Shown here: positions 8,914 to 17,873 of the stretch, one piece after another
How the letters are laid out: each line of letters begins with the position of its first letter
Numbering within the stretch: position 1 is the stretch's first letter
DNA from: Sphaerisporangium melleum
Lineage (GTDB): Bacteria; Actinomycetota; Actinomycetes; Streptosporangiales; Streptosporangiaceae
Direction of reading: 5' to 3'
Assembly: GCF_014646695.1 (NCBI RefSeq)
Contig: NZ_BMNT01000025.1
Location: 72,186 to 136,185 of the forward strand
DNA length: 64,000 nucleotides
Notes under the pieces: generated by a model
Told to the model about the DNA's origin: nothing
The model's database searches: none
What the model saw: the letters and a program-made list of their open reading frames with translations, nothing else
Made by a program: the position numbers and the translations under genes

Positions 8914-8929
8914 CTCCACTTCGCTCCAC
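8914..8929 (-). promoter_or_regulatory. Reverse-oriented pair of MraZ-like boxes (proximal)
   Basis: CTCCAC at 8914-8919 and 8924-8929, again GTGGAG on the minus strand with a 10-bp period. It lies about 70 bp upstream of the mraZ -35, a place where a bound MraZ ring could interact with the promoter-proximal array. Confidence 0.4.
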
Positions 8930-8985
8930 CGGCGCTGACCTGCGTGAACGCGCGCTCCGCGATCGCCTGAAACGCGTGTTGTCGG

Positions 8986-9036
8986 TTGACGGTGGGGAGA
9001 AGTGGAGTATGGTGGTGCGCAGTGGAGGGGCTGGGG
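8986..9036 (+). promoter_or_regulatory. mraZ promoter overlapped by phased MraZ boxes
   Basis: TTGACG (8986-8991), a 16-bp spacer and TATGGT (9008-9013) form a good principal-sigma promoter about 67 bp before the mraZ ATG. GTGGGG, GTGGAG, GTGGTG and GTGGAG start at 8992, 9002, 9012 and 9022, and TGGGG at 9032, a strict 10-bp period. MraZ of E. coli binds TGGG-type repeats with 5-bp spacers in front of its own gene, and GTGG-type boxes are reported for other bacteria. These boxes cover the spacer, the -10 and the start site, so autorepression of the dcw operon is the likely role. Confidence 0.75.
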
Positions 9037-9079
9037 TAATAGAGACCAGTCTTTCCACTCGGCACGGGAGGTGGGGCCG

Positions 9080-9511
9080 ATGTTCCTCGGCACTCACAGC
9101 CCGCGCCTGGACGAGAAAGGACGACTGTTCCTGCCGGCGAAGTACCGTGAGGAGCTGGCGGAGGGTCTTGTGATCACCAAGGGCCAGGAGCGGTGCCTCT
9201 ACGTCTTCCCCGTGGAGGAGTTCCAGCGCATCACCGAGGCGCTGCGCACCGCACCCGTGACTGCCAAGGCCGTCCGCGATTACAGTCGTGTCTTCTTCGC
9301 CAGCGCTTCTGACGAGACGCCCGACAAGCAGGGGCGGATCACCATTCCCCCGGGCCTGCGCGAGTACGCCGGGCTCCGCCGCGACTGTGTGGTCATCGGG
9401 GCCAACACCCGGTTGGAGATCTGGGACGCCAAGGCCTGGGACACCTATCTGGCCGACCAAGAGCAGGCGTTCTCCGAGCTGTCGGAGGAGGTGCTGCCAG
9501 GGGTTCTTTGA
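9080..9511 (+). CDS. mraZ: MraZ, dcw-cluster transcriptional regulator
   Basis: DNA-binding protein of the SpoVT-AbrB/MazE fold that forms ring oligomers and represses the dcw operon. The 143 residues contain the two tandem swapped-hairpin modules, marked by [16 protein letters not shown] (about 10-25) and [16 protein letters not shown] (about 82-97), at the usual family length. ATG 9080 has GGGAGG at 9066-9071. It opens the division and cell-wall cluster, and its own binding boxes cover its promoter. A 293-bp gap separates it from rsmH. Confidence 0.95.
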   Translation: MFLGTHSPRLDEKGRLFLPAKYREELAEGLVITKGQERCLYVFPVEEFQRITEALRTAPVTAKAVRDYSRVFFASASDETPDKQGRITIPPGLREYAGLRRDCVVIGANTRLEIWDAKAWDTYLADQEQAFSELSEEVLPGVL

Positions 9512-9804
9512 TCAACAGGTCGACTCGTCGGTGAAACGTCGTTCGGCGAGGTCTCCACCCGCTCCCATGGCCCGGGACCGATCCCGGCCGCCGCGGCGCC
9601 ACCGCCAGCTGATGCACCTTCCCCGGTGTCAGGTGGCGGGGCGTGACGAGGGGACGCGGATGGGGACCTGGCCGGGCGAGCCGTTGACGGGTGGGGGAAA
9701 CCCGCCGGCGACACGACCGGGAAAGGCCGCGAATTCCGCGAGCAAGGGCGATGTCCGGGGGCTTCGAAGGACACGACCGAGGCGGCGAACAAGGGGGTTT
9801 GACC
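9512..9804 (+). other. Gap between mraZ and rsmH
   Basis: About 290 bases without a credible gene. The in-frame extension of rsmH to ATG 9691 adds an Arg-rich tail with no family similarity and is rejected. I see no clear promoter, hairpin or repeat here, apart from the rsmH ribosome-binding site at its end. Confidence 0.4.
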
Positions 9805-10776
9805 ATGCATGTCGACGATCACGCCGAGCCGGGCGGGCACGTGCCGGTGATGCTGCGGCGTGTCCTCGAGCTGTTGGCTCCCGCGCTCTCCGGTCCGCAC
9901 CCCGTGCTGGTCGACGCCAATCTCGGCCTGGGCGGTCACGCCGAGGCGTTGCTCGCCGCGCACCCCGATCTCCACCTGATCGGCATCGACCGCGATCCCA
10001 CCGCCATAGAGCGGTCCACCGCGCGCCTCGCGCCCTACGCCGGCCGCACCACCCTCGTGCGGGCGGTCTCCGACGAGCTCCCCGATGTGCTGGCGCGCGC
10101 CGGCCACCCCCGTGTCGACGGCGTGCTGTTCGACCTCGGGGTGTCCTCCCCGCAGCTCGACGAGGCCGAGCGCGGGTTCGCCTACTCCTACGACGCTCCG
10201 CTCGACATGCGCATGGATCCCGAGCAGGAGCTCACCGCCGACGTCGTGGTCAACACCTACTCCGAGGGGGAGTTGGCCCGCGTTCTTCGCGACTACGGCG
10301 AAGAGCGCTTCGCCGCCCGCGTCGCGCGCCTGATCGTCCGGGAGCGGGCGTCGAGGCCCATCACCTCGACGAAGCGGCTGGCCGAGATCGTCCGTGACGC
10401 GATCCCGGCCGCCACCCGCCGTACCGGGGGAAATCCCGCAAAGAGAACGTTCCAGGGGTTACGCATCGAGGTGAACGGGGAGTTGACCGCTCTCGAACGG
10501 GCGCTCCCCGAAGCACTTGACGCACTGAAGGTCGGAGGGCGTGTGGTCGTGCTCTCTTACCACTCACTGGAGGACCGGCTGACCAAGCAGGTCCTGACGG
10601 CGCGAACCAGGGACACCAGCCCTCCGGGGCTGCCCGTCCCGCTGCCGGCGCACCAGCCGCGGTTCCGTCTGGTGACGAGGGGAGCCGAGCTCCCCGACGA
10701 GGAGGAGGTCGCGCGCAACCCGCGCGCTGCCTCGGCCAGGTTGCGGGCGGCAGAGAGGATCCGGGAGCCGGAATGA
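9805..10776 (+). CDS. rsmH: 16S rRNA (cytosine-1402 N4)-methyltransferase
   Basis: RsmH (MraW) methylates C1402 in the ribosomal P site. The 323-residue protein begins [19 protein letters not shown]. The SAM site is [17 protein letters not shown] with the acidic GIDRDP loop. Family blocks [42 protein letters not shown] and LSYHSLEDR follow. ATG 9805 is preceded by AAGGGGG at 9791-9797, which decides it over the far upstream ATG at 9691. Its stop overlaps the ftsL start by 4 bp. Length and motifs leave little doubt. Confidence 0.96.
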   Translation: MHVDDHAEPGGHVPVMLRRVLELLAPALSGPHPVLVDANLGLGGHAEALLAAHPDLHLIGIDRDPTAIERSTARLAPYAGRTTLVRAVSDELPDVLARAGHPRVDGVLFDLGVSSPQLDEAERGFAYSYDAPLDMRMDPEQELTADVVVNTYSEGELARVLRDYGEERFAARVARLIVRERASRPITSTKRLAEIVRDAIPAATRRTGGNPAKRTFQGLRIEVNGELTALERALPEALDALKVGGRVVVLSYHSLEDRLTKQVLTARTRDTSPPGLPVPLPAHQPRFRLVTRGAELPDEEEVARNPRAASARLRAAERIREPE

Positions 10777-11354
10777 CCATCGACAACGAGACATCGCGCG
10801 AGGACGGCGCCACCACCGGGATCGCCGTCGAGGAACGGCCCGCGCGCCCGCCGCGCGGCGCCCGGACGGCGGACGCGCCGCCCCGGCCCAGAAGGGCGCC
10901 GCGGCCGGCCCCGCCGAGGAGGCCCGAGGCCCCGCCGAGGAGGCCCGAGGCCCCGCAGGAGGTGCGGCGGGAGGAGACCGCGCGGCCCAGCGGGGCCGCG
11001 CCGGCGCGGCGCCTGGCGCCGCGCACGCCGTTCGTGCTGCTCGTCGTGGGCCTGATGTGCGGCGGACTGGTGAGCCTGCTGCTGCTCAACACGGTCCTGG
11101 CCAAGGACTCCTTCCGGGCCAACGAGCTGCAGAAGAGCACCCAGCGCCTGCGCCAGCAGGAGCAGGACAAGCGCAACGAGGTGCTGCTGAAGTCGCAGCC
11201 GGAGCAGCTCTCCCGGCGGGCCGGCGAGCTCGGTGAGAAGCCGGACGATGGGGCGCCGCAGTTCCTCGTGCCCGGAGACGCCCGGGCGAGCCAGAGCCGG
11301 GTCCCCGCGGGCACGACCGCCGACCGGGCGCAGACGGAGGTCCCGAGCCGGTGA
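10773..11354 (+). CDS. ftsL: FtsL-like cell division membrane protein
   Basis: A 193-residue bitopic division protein. An extended Pro/Arg/Ala-rich cytoplasmic tail (about residues 20-80, with RRPEAPP repeated twice) precedes one membrane helix ([20 protein letters not shown], about 88-107). A coiled-coil periplasmic part rich in Gln/Glu/Leu ([19 protein letters not shown]) follows. FtsL with FtsB and FtsQ activates the FtsW-FtsI synthase. Sequence conservation in this family is low; topology and position between rsmH and ftsI carry the call. The gene overlaps rsmH (ATGA) and ftsI (GTGA) by 4 bp each, so expression is coupled. The FtsI next door also has a disordered basic tail. Confidence 0.85.
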   Translation: MTIDNETSREDGATTGIAVEERPARPPRGARTADAPPRPRRAPRPAPPRRPEAPPRRPEAPQEVRREETARPSGAAPARRLAPRTPFVLLVVGLMCGGLVSLLLLNTVLAKDSFRANELQKSTQRLRQQEQDKRNEVLLKSQPEQLSRRAGELGEKPDDGAPQFLVPGDARASQSRVPAGTTADRAQTEVPSR

Positions 11355-13777
11355 GGGACGGCGGTGGCCGCCCCGGCGGGCCCGGGCGGAGCGGCCCGGG
11401 CGGCGGCTCCGGCGGACGCGGCGGCCCCGGCGGCGGTTCGGGGGGACGCGGTTCCGGTGGTCGCCCCGGCGGCCCGGGCAAGCGCGGTCCAGGAGGCCGG
11501 CAGGGCCGTCCCGACGGGCAGGGGCGCCCCGACGGTCAGGGGCCTCCCGGCGCGTCCGGCCCGAGGGGCGCGGGCGGTTCCGGCCGTCCCGAGGGCACCG
11601 GAGGCGCGGGGCGTCCTCCTCGGCCCGACGGCCGCCCCGGTAACTCCGAGGGCCGCACGGGTGGCCCCGCTCGTCCAGAGGGGGCCGGTGGCCGTACGGG
11701 CGGCACGGGCCAGGGCCGTGCGGACGGCGCCGCGGGGCGGCGTGCGGGTGGTTCCGGCCGTGCCGACGGCGCCTCCGGTCGTCCCTCGCGGTCCGAGGGG
11801 CGGCCGGAGGGCCGTTCCGGCCGTCCGCCCAGGCCCGCGCCCGGCGACGGCGGGGCACGCGGCGGCCCCGGCCGGCCGGGACGCGCGCGGCGGCAGGACC
11901 CCGGCCGTGAGCCCGGCCCGGGTCCGCGCCGCCTGCTCGGCACCGGTCAGGGGCCGCGGCGCGTACGCCGACGCTCCGGTCCGGATGCCGCCGGCGACCC
12001 CGAGCGTCCGCGCCCCGGCCTGCGCATCACCTGGACGCCCCGCCCGGCCGCGCCGCTGCGCCTGGGCAACCCCGCGCGCCGCATCAACATCGGCCTGATG
12101 GGCATGGCCGTGGTGATGTCGCTGTTCGCCGGCCGGCTCGTCCAGCTCCAGGGCCTGGACTCCAAGGTGTTCGAGGCCAAGGCCGCGACGCTGCGCGTCC
12201 ACGAGGAGACCCTGACCGCGCGCCGCGGGCCGATCACCGACATCAACGGCAACGAGCTCGCCCTCACCGTCGAGGCGCGCGAGATCTCCGCCGACCCCAC
12301 GAAGGTGAAGCCGGCCGACCGCGACCGCGTGGCGGGCTCCCTGGCCGCGGTGCTCGGCGCCGACAAGGCCAAGATCGCCGCCAAGCTCGCGCAGACCGGG
12401 ACGCGGTACACCCTGCTGGCGAGCAACGTGCCCACCGCCACCACCGCCAAGGTCCTGGCCCTGAAGATCGGCGGCGTGGTGGCCACGCCGCACTACGAGC
12501 GCTGGTACCCCGGTGGCAGCCTGGCCGGCGGGGTCATCGGCTACGTGGGCGACGAGGGCCACGGGCTGACCGGCTTCGAGCAGGCCTACGACAAGCTGCT
12601 CGCCGGGCAGGACGGCCGGCAGACCGTCGAGACCAGCGGCACCGGGCAGCGCATCCCGATGACCCGCACCACCAAGCAGGAGCCGGTCGCCGGGCGGGGC
12701 CTGCGGCTGACCCTCGACCGCGACATCCAGTGGGCCGCCGAGCGGGCCATCACCCGGCAGGTCGCGGCCACCGGCGCCCGGAGCGGCAGCGTCATCGTCA
12801 TGGACGTGCGCACCGGACAGCTGGTCGCCATGGCCAACGCCCCCGAGGTCGATCTGAACGCCTGGCAGCGCACCCCCGATGTGGGCAACCGCGCGGTGTC
12901 GGAGGTCTTCGAGCCGGGCAGCACCAACAAGGTCATCACGGCCGCGGCGGCCCTGGAGGCCGGCGTGGTGCGGCCCGAGACGGTGTTCCAGGTCGCCGAC
13001 AAGTACCGCTGCGCCGACCGGGTGCTCGGCGACGCCCACCCGCACCCGCCCGAGAACCTGACCTTCACCGGCATCATCGCCGAGTCCAGCAACGTCGGCA
13101 CCATCATGGCCGCCGACAGGGTGGGCGACCAGCCGCTGTACACCATGCTCAAGGCCTTCGGCTTCGGCGCCAAGACCGGCGCCGGCCTGTACGGCGAGGA
13201 GGCCGGGCTGCTGCCCAGGCGCGAGACCTGGTCGGGCAGCCAGCGGTGCACCATCGCCTTCGGCCAGGGCGTCTCGGTGACGGCACTGCAGATGGCCAGC
13301 GTCTACCAGACCATCGCCAACGGCGGGGTGCGCCTCACCCCGCAGATCGTCGCCGGCACGGTCGACCAGCACGGCAGGTTCGTCCCGGCCAAGGCGCCCA
13401 AGCAGACCCGCGTCGTCGGCACGCGCACCGCCAAGGACATCACCCGCATGCTGGAGGCCGCGGTGAGCGCCGAGGGCACCGGGTCCCTGGCCGCCATCAA
13501 GGGTTACCGCGTGGCGGGTAAAACCGGTACCGCCCAGCGATACGACGAAAGTTGCCGAGGGTATTGCGGATATACCGCTACGTTTGTGGGGTTCACTCCC
13601 GCCGACGCGCCCCGGCTGGTGGCGCTGGCCGTGCTCCAGGCACCGGAGAACGGCCACTTCGGCGGGGAGATCGCCGCGCCCGTGTTCAAGGAAGTCATGA
13701 CCTTCGCGTTGAAGAGCCGTAAGATCCCGCCGACCGGCACGACCGCTCCTCCGGTGCGCACCGGCACCGGAGGGTGA
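11351..13777 (+). CDS. ftsI: Septal penicillin-binding protein (FtsI/PBP3) with long disordered N-tail
   Basis: Transpeptidase that cross-links septal peptidoglycan. Of 808 residues, the first ~244 are a Gly/Arg/Pro-rich, apparently disordered cytoplasmic tail, much longer than in E. coli. Then come one membrane helix (about 245-265), the PBP dimerisation domain (RRGPITDINGNELALTVEAR) and the transpeptidase domain. Its three motifs are intact: STNK with the nucleophile at Ser524, SSN at 579-581 and KTG at 724-726. GTG 11351 overlaps the ftsL stop by 4 bp. No PASTA domains follow, so it is the division enzyme rather than a PASTA PBP. A later start closer to the membrane helix is possible, but the frame is open and the overlap favours GTG 11351. 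Confidence 0.93.
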   Translation: MRDGGGRPGGPGRSGPGGGSGGRGGPGGGSGGRGSGGRPGGPGKRGPGGRQGRPDGQGRPDGQGPPGASGPRGAGGSGRPEGTGGAGRPPRPDGRPGNSEGRTGGPARPEGAGGRTGGTGQGRADGAAGRRAGGSGRADGASGRPSRSEGRPEGRSGRPPRPAPGDGGARGGPGRPGRARRQDPGREPGPGPRRLLGTGQGPRRVRRRSGPDAAGDPERPRPGLRITWTPRPAAPLRLGNPARRINIGLMGMAVVMSLFAGRLVQLQGLDSKVFEAKAATLRVHEETLTARRGPITDINGNELALTVEAREISADPTKVKPADRDRVAGSLAAVLGADKAKIAAKLAQTGTRYTLLASNVPTATTAKVLALKIGGVVATPHYERWYPGGSLAGGVIGYVGDEGHGLTGFEQAYDKLLAGQDGRQTVETSGTGQRIPMTRTTKQEPVAGRGLRLTLDRDIQWAAERAITRQVAATGARSGSVIVMDVRTGQLVAMANAPEVDLNAWQRTPDVGNRAVSEVFEPGSTNKVITAAAALEAGVVRPETVFQVADKYRCADRVLGDAHPHPPENLTFTGIIAESSNVGTIMAADRVGDQPLYTMLKAFGFGAKTGAGLYGEEAGLLPRRETWSGSQRCTIAFGQGVSVTALQMASVYQTIANGGVRLTPQIVAGTVDQHGRFVPAKAPKQTRVVGTRTAKDITRMLEAAVSAEGTGSLAAIKGYRVAGKTGTAQRYDESCRGYCGYTATFVGFTPADAPRLVALAVLQAPENGHFGGEIAAPVFKEVMTFALKSRKIPPTGTTAPPVRTGTGG

Positions 13778-13800
13778 CGGGGGAAGGTACGCTCTCGCCC

Positions 13801-15336
13801 GTGCGTCCCCCGTCCTCGATGCGTCCGAACGCCTGCCCGGTCCGCCCGCTGTCCGGCCTGGCCGCCATGCTCGGCGCGCCGTCCGCCGGCCCGCGCGCGC
13901 CGCTGGCCGCCGTGACCGGCATCACCATCGACTCGCGCCAGGTGCGGCAGGGCGACCTGTACGTCGCCCTGCCCGGCACCGCGGCCCACGGCGCCGAGTT
14001 CGCCGCGGCCGCCGTCGCGGGCGGCGCCGTGGCGATCCTGACCGACCCGGCGGGCCGTGCGACGGCGGTCGCGACCGGGGTGCCGGTGCTGGTGGTGCCC
14101 GACCCGCGCGCGGTGCTCGGCCGGGTGGCCGCCTGGGTGTACGGCCGGCCGGCCGCCGGTCTGCTGCTGCTCGGCGTCACCGGCACCAGCGGCAAGTCGA
14201 CCACCACGTTCCTGCTGGAGGCCGGGCTGCGGGCCGCGGGCCACACCACCGGGCTGATCGGCGGGGTCCAGATCCGCGCCGGGGCCAGGACCTTCCCGCC
14301 CGGGCTGACCACCCCCGAGGCCAGCGACCTGCAGGGGCTGCTGGCCCTCATGCGCGAGGACGGCGTCACCGCCGCCGCCATGGAGGTCTCCAGCCACGCC
14401 CTGGCCCTCGGCCGGGTCGACGGCGTGTCGTTCGACGTGGCGCTGTTCACCAACCTCTCCCAGGACCACCTCGACTTCCACAGCGACCTTCAGGACTACT
14501 TCCTGACCAAGGCCCGGCTGTTCACGCCCGAGATGTGCCGCCTCGGGGTCGTCAACATCGACGACGAGCACGGCAGGGAGCTGCTGGGCATCGCCAAGGT
14601 GCCGATGACGACGTTCTCGGCCGCGGGCGCCGCCGAGGCCGACTGGCGCGCCTGCGACGTGCGCCTCGGCTCCGACGGCAGCGCCTTCCGCGTGGTCGGC
14701 CCCGGCGGGGTCGAGGCCGACGTCTCGGTGGCCCTGCCCGGCCCGTTCAACGTCGCCAACACCCTCGGCGCGCTCGTCGCCCTGGTCGAGGCCGGCGTGC
14801 CCCTGCAGAGCGCCGTGCACGGCGTCGGGACGGTCACCGGCGTCCCCGGCCGCATGGAGCGCGTGCCCGGGGCGCGGGGCTTCCAGGCCATCGTCGACTA
14901 CTCTCACAAGCCCGGCGCCGTGGAGTCGGTGCTGCGGGCGCTGCGCGAGGTCACCTCGGGCAGCCTCACCATCGTCCTCGGATGCGGCGGCGACCGCGAC
15001 CGCGGCAAGCGCCCCATGATGGGCGAGGCCGCGGCGCGGCTGGCCGACGTCGCCGTCCTCACCAGCGACAACCCGCGCTCTGAGGACCCTCTCGGCATCC
15101 TCGCCGCCATGGTCGAGGGGGCTTTGCGGGTCCCGCAGGGCGAGCGGGCCCACGTCGTGGTCGAGCCCGACCGCGCCGCCGCCATCGACCTGGCCATCGG
15201 CCGGGCCGGGCCCGGAGACGTCGTGGTCGTCGCCGGCAAGGGCCACGAACAGGGTCAGTACGTCGGCGGTGAGGTGCTGCCGTTCGACGACAGGCAGGTG
15301 GTGGCCGAGGCCATCCGCAGACGGGACCACCTGTGA
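13801..15336 (+). CDS. murE: UDP-MurNAc-tripeptide synthetase (meso-DAP adding)
   Basis: ATP-dependent ligase that adds the third stem-peptide residue. The 511-residue protein has the N-terminal UDP-binding domain (ITIDSRQVRQGDLYVALPG), the P-loop GVTGTSGKSTTTF, the carbamylated-lysine region, and TSDNPRSEDP, whose DNPR sequence selects meso-diaminopimelate over lysine; the peptidoglycan is therefore DAP type. GTG 13801 is my choice, with GGGGGAAGG at 13778-13786 upstream. GTG 13774, which overlaps the ftsI stop, and ATG 13819 are alternatives that change only the N-tail. Confidence 0.94.
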   Translation: MRPPSSMRPNACPVRPLSGLAAMLGAPSAGPRAPLAAVTGITIDSRQVRQGDLYVALPGTAAHGAEFAAAAVAGGAVAILTDPAGRATAVATGVPVLVVPDPRAVLGRVAAWVYGRPAAGLLLLGVTGTSGKSTTTFLLEAGLRAAGHTTGLIGGVQIRAGARTFPPGLTTPEASDLQGLLALMREDGVTAAAMEVSSHALALGRVDGVSFDVALFTNLSQDHLDFHSDLQDYFLTKARLFTPEMCRLGVVNIDDEHGRELLGIAKVPMTTFSAAGAAEADWRACDVRLGSDGSAFRVVGPGGVEADVSVALPGPFNVANTLGALVALVEAGVPLQSAVHGVGTVTGVPGRMERVPGARGFQAIVDYSHKPGAVESVLRALREVTSGSLTIVLGCGGDRDRGKRPMMGEAAARLADVAVLTSDNPRSEDPLGILAAMVEGALRVPQGERAHVVVEPDRAAAIDLAIGRAGPGDVVVVAGKGHEQGQYVGGEVLPFDDRQVVAEAIRRRDHL

Positions 15337-15444
15337 CCGATGTGCTTGTGCGAGGCTGATCCGCCGGCCGGGCCGGGCGCCGCGTGCGAGGCGCCGGCTC
15401 CCCCCGACACGCACGGACACTTGTATGGAGAGTAGGGAAGACGA

Positions 15445-16818
15445 ATGATCCCGTTGCCGCTGGGGAGGATCGCCGAGATCACCTCGGGCGCCCTCGCGGG
15501 CATGGCCGACCCCCGCGCCGTGGTCCGCGGGCCCGTCGTGATCGACTCACGCGCCGCCGAGCCCGGGTCGCTGTTCGTGGCGATCAAGGGAGCGTGCGCC
15601 GACGGGCACGACTTCGCGGCCCGCGCGCACGAGTCCGGCGCCGTGGCGGTGCTGGCGAGCAGGCCGGTGGAAGCCCCCTGCGTGATCGTGCCCGACGTCG
15701 TGGCGGCGCTCGCCGACCTGGCGACCGCGTCGGTGGCCGGGCTGCCGGGCACCACCGTGCTCGGCATCACCGGATCGGCCGGCAAGACCACCACCAAGGA
15801 CCTGCTGGCCGGGCTCACCGCCCGCGTCGGCCCCACCATCGCCCCGCCCGGCAGCCTGAACAACGAGATCGGCCACCCGCTCACCGTGCTGCGGGCCGAC
15901 GCCGGCACCCGTTTCCTGGTGCTGGAGCTGAGCGCACGCGAGGAGGGGCACATCGCCTATCTGACGCGCATCGCCCCGCCCAAGATCGGCGTGGTGCTCA
16001 ACGTCGGCACCGCGCACCTGGGCGTGTTCGGCGGGCGTGAGCAGATCGCCAAGGCCAAGGGCGAGCTGGTCGAGGCGCTGCCCGCCGACGGGGTCGCCGT
16101 GCTCAACGCCGACGACCCGTACGTGCGCTCGATGTCCGGCCGCACGCAGGCCCGGGTGAGCTGGTACGGCCGTTCCGCCGAGGCGGGGGTTCGGGCCGAG
16201 GACGAGACGCTGGACGAGCGCGGGCGTGCCCGCTTCACCCTGCGCACCCCCTCGGGCGCCGCGCCGGTGCGGCTGCGCCTGTACGGCGCGCACGCCGTCG
16301 CCAACGCCCTGGCCGCCGCGGCGGCCGCCTACGAGCTGGGCCTGCCGGTGGCCACCATCGCCGAAGAGCTGTCGGCGGCCGAGCCGCGCAGCCGCTGGCG
16401 CATGGAGGTCACCGACCGTCCCGACGGCGTGACCGTCGTCAACGACGCCTACAACGCCAACCCCGACTCCATGCGCGCGGCGCTGCGGACGCTCGGCGTG
16501 CTCGGGAAGGACCGCCGCAAGTACGCCGTGATCGCCTCCCTGCGCGAGCTCGGGGACGAGAGCGACGAGCTGAACGAGGAGGTCGGCCGGGTGGCCGCCG
16601 AGGTGGGCCTTTCCGGGCTGTGGGTGGTCGGGGAGAACCCCTGGCCGGTGCTGGCCGGCGCCAAGGGCGCGCCGGCCGTCCATGTGCCCGACGCCGCCGC
16701 GGCGGCGGCCGAGCTGTCGGCCCGGCTGGCCCCCGGCGACGTGGTGCTGGTGAAGGGGCCGCGCGCCGCCGGCCTGGAGCGCGTGGCCGAGACCCTGCTC
16801 GGCGGTGACGCCCGATGA
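15445..16818 (+). CDS. murF: UDP-MurNAc-tripeptide:D-Ala-D-Ala ligase
   Basis: Completes the cytoplasmic pentapeptide precursor by adding D-Ala-D-Ala. The 457 residues show [19 protein letters not shown] in the N-domain, P-loop [17 protein letters not shown] (about residue 110), the family block [18 protein letters not shown], and the C-terminal [17 protein letters not shown] 15445 follows GGAGAGTAGGGAAG. A 108-bp gap separates it from murE, the longest gap between rsmH and murC; TATGGAGAGT at 15424-15433 could mark an internal promoter, but I see no good -35. The stop overlaps mraY by 4 bp. Confidence 0.95.
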   Translation: MIPLPLGRIAEITSGALAGMADPRAVVRGPVVIDSRAAEPGSLFVAIKGACADGHDFAARAHESGAVAVLASRPVEAPCVIVPDVVAALADLATASVAGLPGTTVLGITGSAGKTTTKDLLAGLTARVGPTIAPPGSLNNEIGHPLTVLRADAGTRFLVLELSAREEGHIAYLTRIAPPKIGVVLNVGTAHLGVFGGREQIAKAKGELVEALPADGVAVLNADDPYVRSMSGRTQARVSWYGRSAEAGVRAEDETLDERGRARFTLRTPSGAAPVRLRLYGAHAVANALAAAAAAYELGLPVATIAEELSAAEPRSRWRMEVTDRPDGVTVVNDAYNANPDSMRAALRTLGVLGKDRRKYAVIASLRELGDESDELNEEVGRVAAEVGLSGLWVVGENPWPVLAGAKGAPAVHVPDAAAAAAELSARLAPGDVVLVKGPRAAGLERVAETLLGGDAR

Positions 16819-17873
16819 GGGACATTCTCGTCGCCGCCGCGGTGGCGCTGGTGCTGTCGATGCTCGGCACCCCCCTGGCGATCAGGCTCTTCGGCCGCAA
16901 GGGCTACGGGCAGAACATCCGCGAGGAGGGCCCGTCCGGCCACCACGAGAAGCGCGGCACCCCCACCATGGGCGGCACGGTGATCGTGATCGCCGCGCTC
17001 ATCGGGTTCGCCTGCTCGCACCTGGCCACGCTGACCCCGCCCACCGCCTCGGCCATGCTCGTGCTGTTCCTGATGACCGGGCTCGGCACCGTCGGCTTCC
17101 TCGACGACTTCATCAAGATCTACAAGCAGCGCAGCCTCGGCCTGCGCAGCGGTGCCAAGGCCCTCGGCCAGCTCATCGTCGGCGCGATCTTCGCGGTGCT
17201 GGTGGTCCAGTTCAAGAACTCCTACTCGATCACGCCCGCCGAGACCCGGCTGTCGTTCCTGCGCGACTTCGGGCCCTCCATCGGCATCGTGGCCTTCACG
17301 ATCTGGGTCCTCATCCTCATCGTGGGCTTCTCCAACGCGGTCAACCTCACCGACGGCCTCGACGGCCTGGCCAGCGGCGCCACCGGCGCCGTGCTGACCG
17401 CGTACGTGCTGATCGGCAACTGGCAGCTGCGCAACAGCTGCCTCAACCAGCTCGGCCCCAACTGCTACTGGGTGCGCGACCCGCTCGACCTCGCCGTGGT
17501 GGCGGCGGCCGTCCTCGGCGCGCTCGTCGGCTTCCTGTGGTGGAACGCCCCGCCGGCCAAGATCTTCATGGGCGACACCGGCTCACTGGCGCTCGGCGGC
17601 GTGCTGGCCGGCCTGGCGATCACCACCCGCACGCAGTTCCTGCTGTTCATCCTGGCCGGCCTGTGCGTCATCATCACCGCCTCGGTGATCATCCAGGTCG
17701 GGTTCTTCAAGATGACCCGCAGGCGCGTGTTCCGCATGGCGCCGCTGCAGCACCACTTCGAGCTCAAGGGCTGGGCCGAGACGACGATCGTGGTCCGCTT
17801 CTGGCTGATCGCCTGCCTGTGCGCCGCGGCCGGCCTCGGCCTGTTCTACGTCGAGTGGATGCCCAAGGCATGA
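16815..17873 (+). CDS. mraY: Phospho-MurNAc-pentapeptide translocase
   Basis: Polytopic membrane enzyme that joins phospho-MurNAc-pentapeptide to undecaprenyl phosphate, giving lipid I. The 352 residues contain about ten hydrophobic helices. Signatures are GTPTMGG (about 52-58), [17 protein letters not shown] with the aspartate pair, [27 protein letters not shown] and [11 protein letters not shown]. Length and motif order are standard. It overlaps murF upstream and murD downstream by 4 bp each, so it sits within a tightly coupled run. Confidence 0.97.
   Translation: MRDILVAAAVALVLSMLGTPLAIRLFGRKGYGQNIREEGPSGHHEKRGTPTMGGTVIVIAALIGFACSHLATLTPPTASAMLVLFLMTGLGTVGFLDDFIKIYKQRSLGLRSGAKALGQLIVGAIFAVLVVQFKNSYSITPAETRLSFLRDFGPSIGIVAFTIWVLILIVGFSNAVNLTDGLDGLASGATGAVLTAYVLIGNWQLRNSCLNQLGPNCYWVRDPLDLAVVAAAVLGALVGFLWWNAPPAKIFMGDTGSLALGGVLAGLAITTRTQFLLFILAGLCVIITASVIIQVGFFKMTRRRVFRMAPLQHHFELKGWAETTIVVRFWLIACLCAAAGLGLFYVEWMPKA

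Larger units (their letters stand above)
8406..9079. other. 674-bp non-coding regulatory gap between moxR and mraZ
   Basis: No convincing gene lies here; open frames on both strands are GC artefacts without a ribosome-binding site or familiar sequence. The stretch contains the mraZ promoter with its phased MraZ boxes (8986-9036) and two pairs of the same box in reverse orientation (8775-8790, 8914-8929). It must also contain the divergent promoter for moxR, possibly in the more AT-rich part around 8455-8545. Confidence 0.6.

Noticed and set aside
8545..9093. Minus-strand 182-codon frame and plus-strand 140-codon frame between moxR and mraZ
   Set aside because: Arg/Gly/Pro-rich with no ribosome-binding site or family likeness; they cross the mraZ promoter and its phased boxes.
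10361..13657. Very long minus-strand open frame across rsmH, ftsL and ftsI
   Set aside because: It is a GC-driven shadow of the plus-strand genes: repetitive Arg/Gly/Ala/His composition, no recognisable family, and full overlap with well-supported genes.
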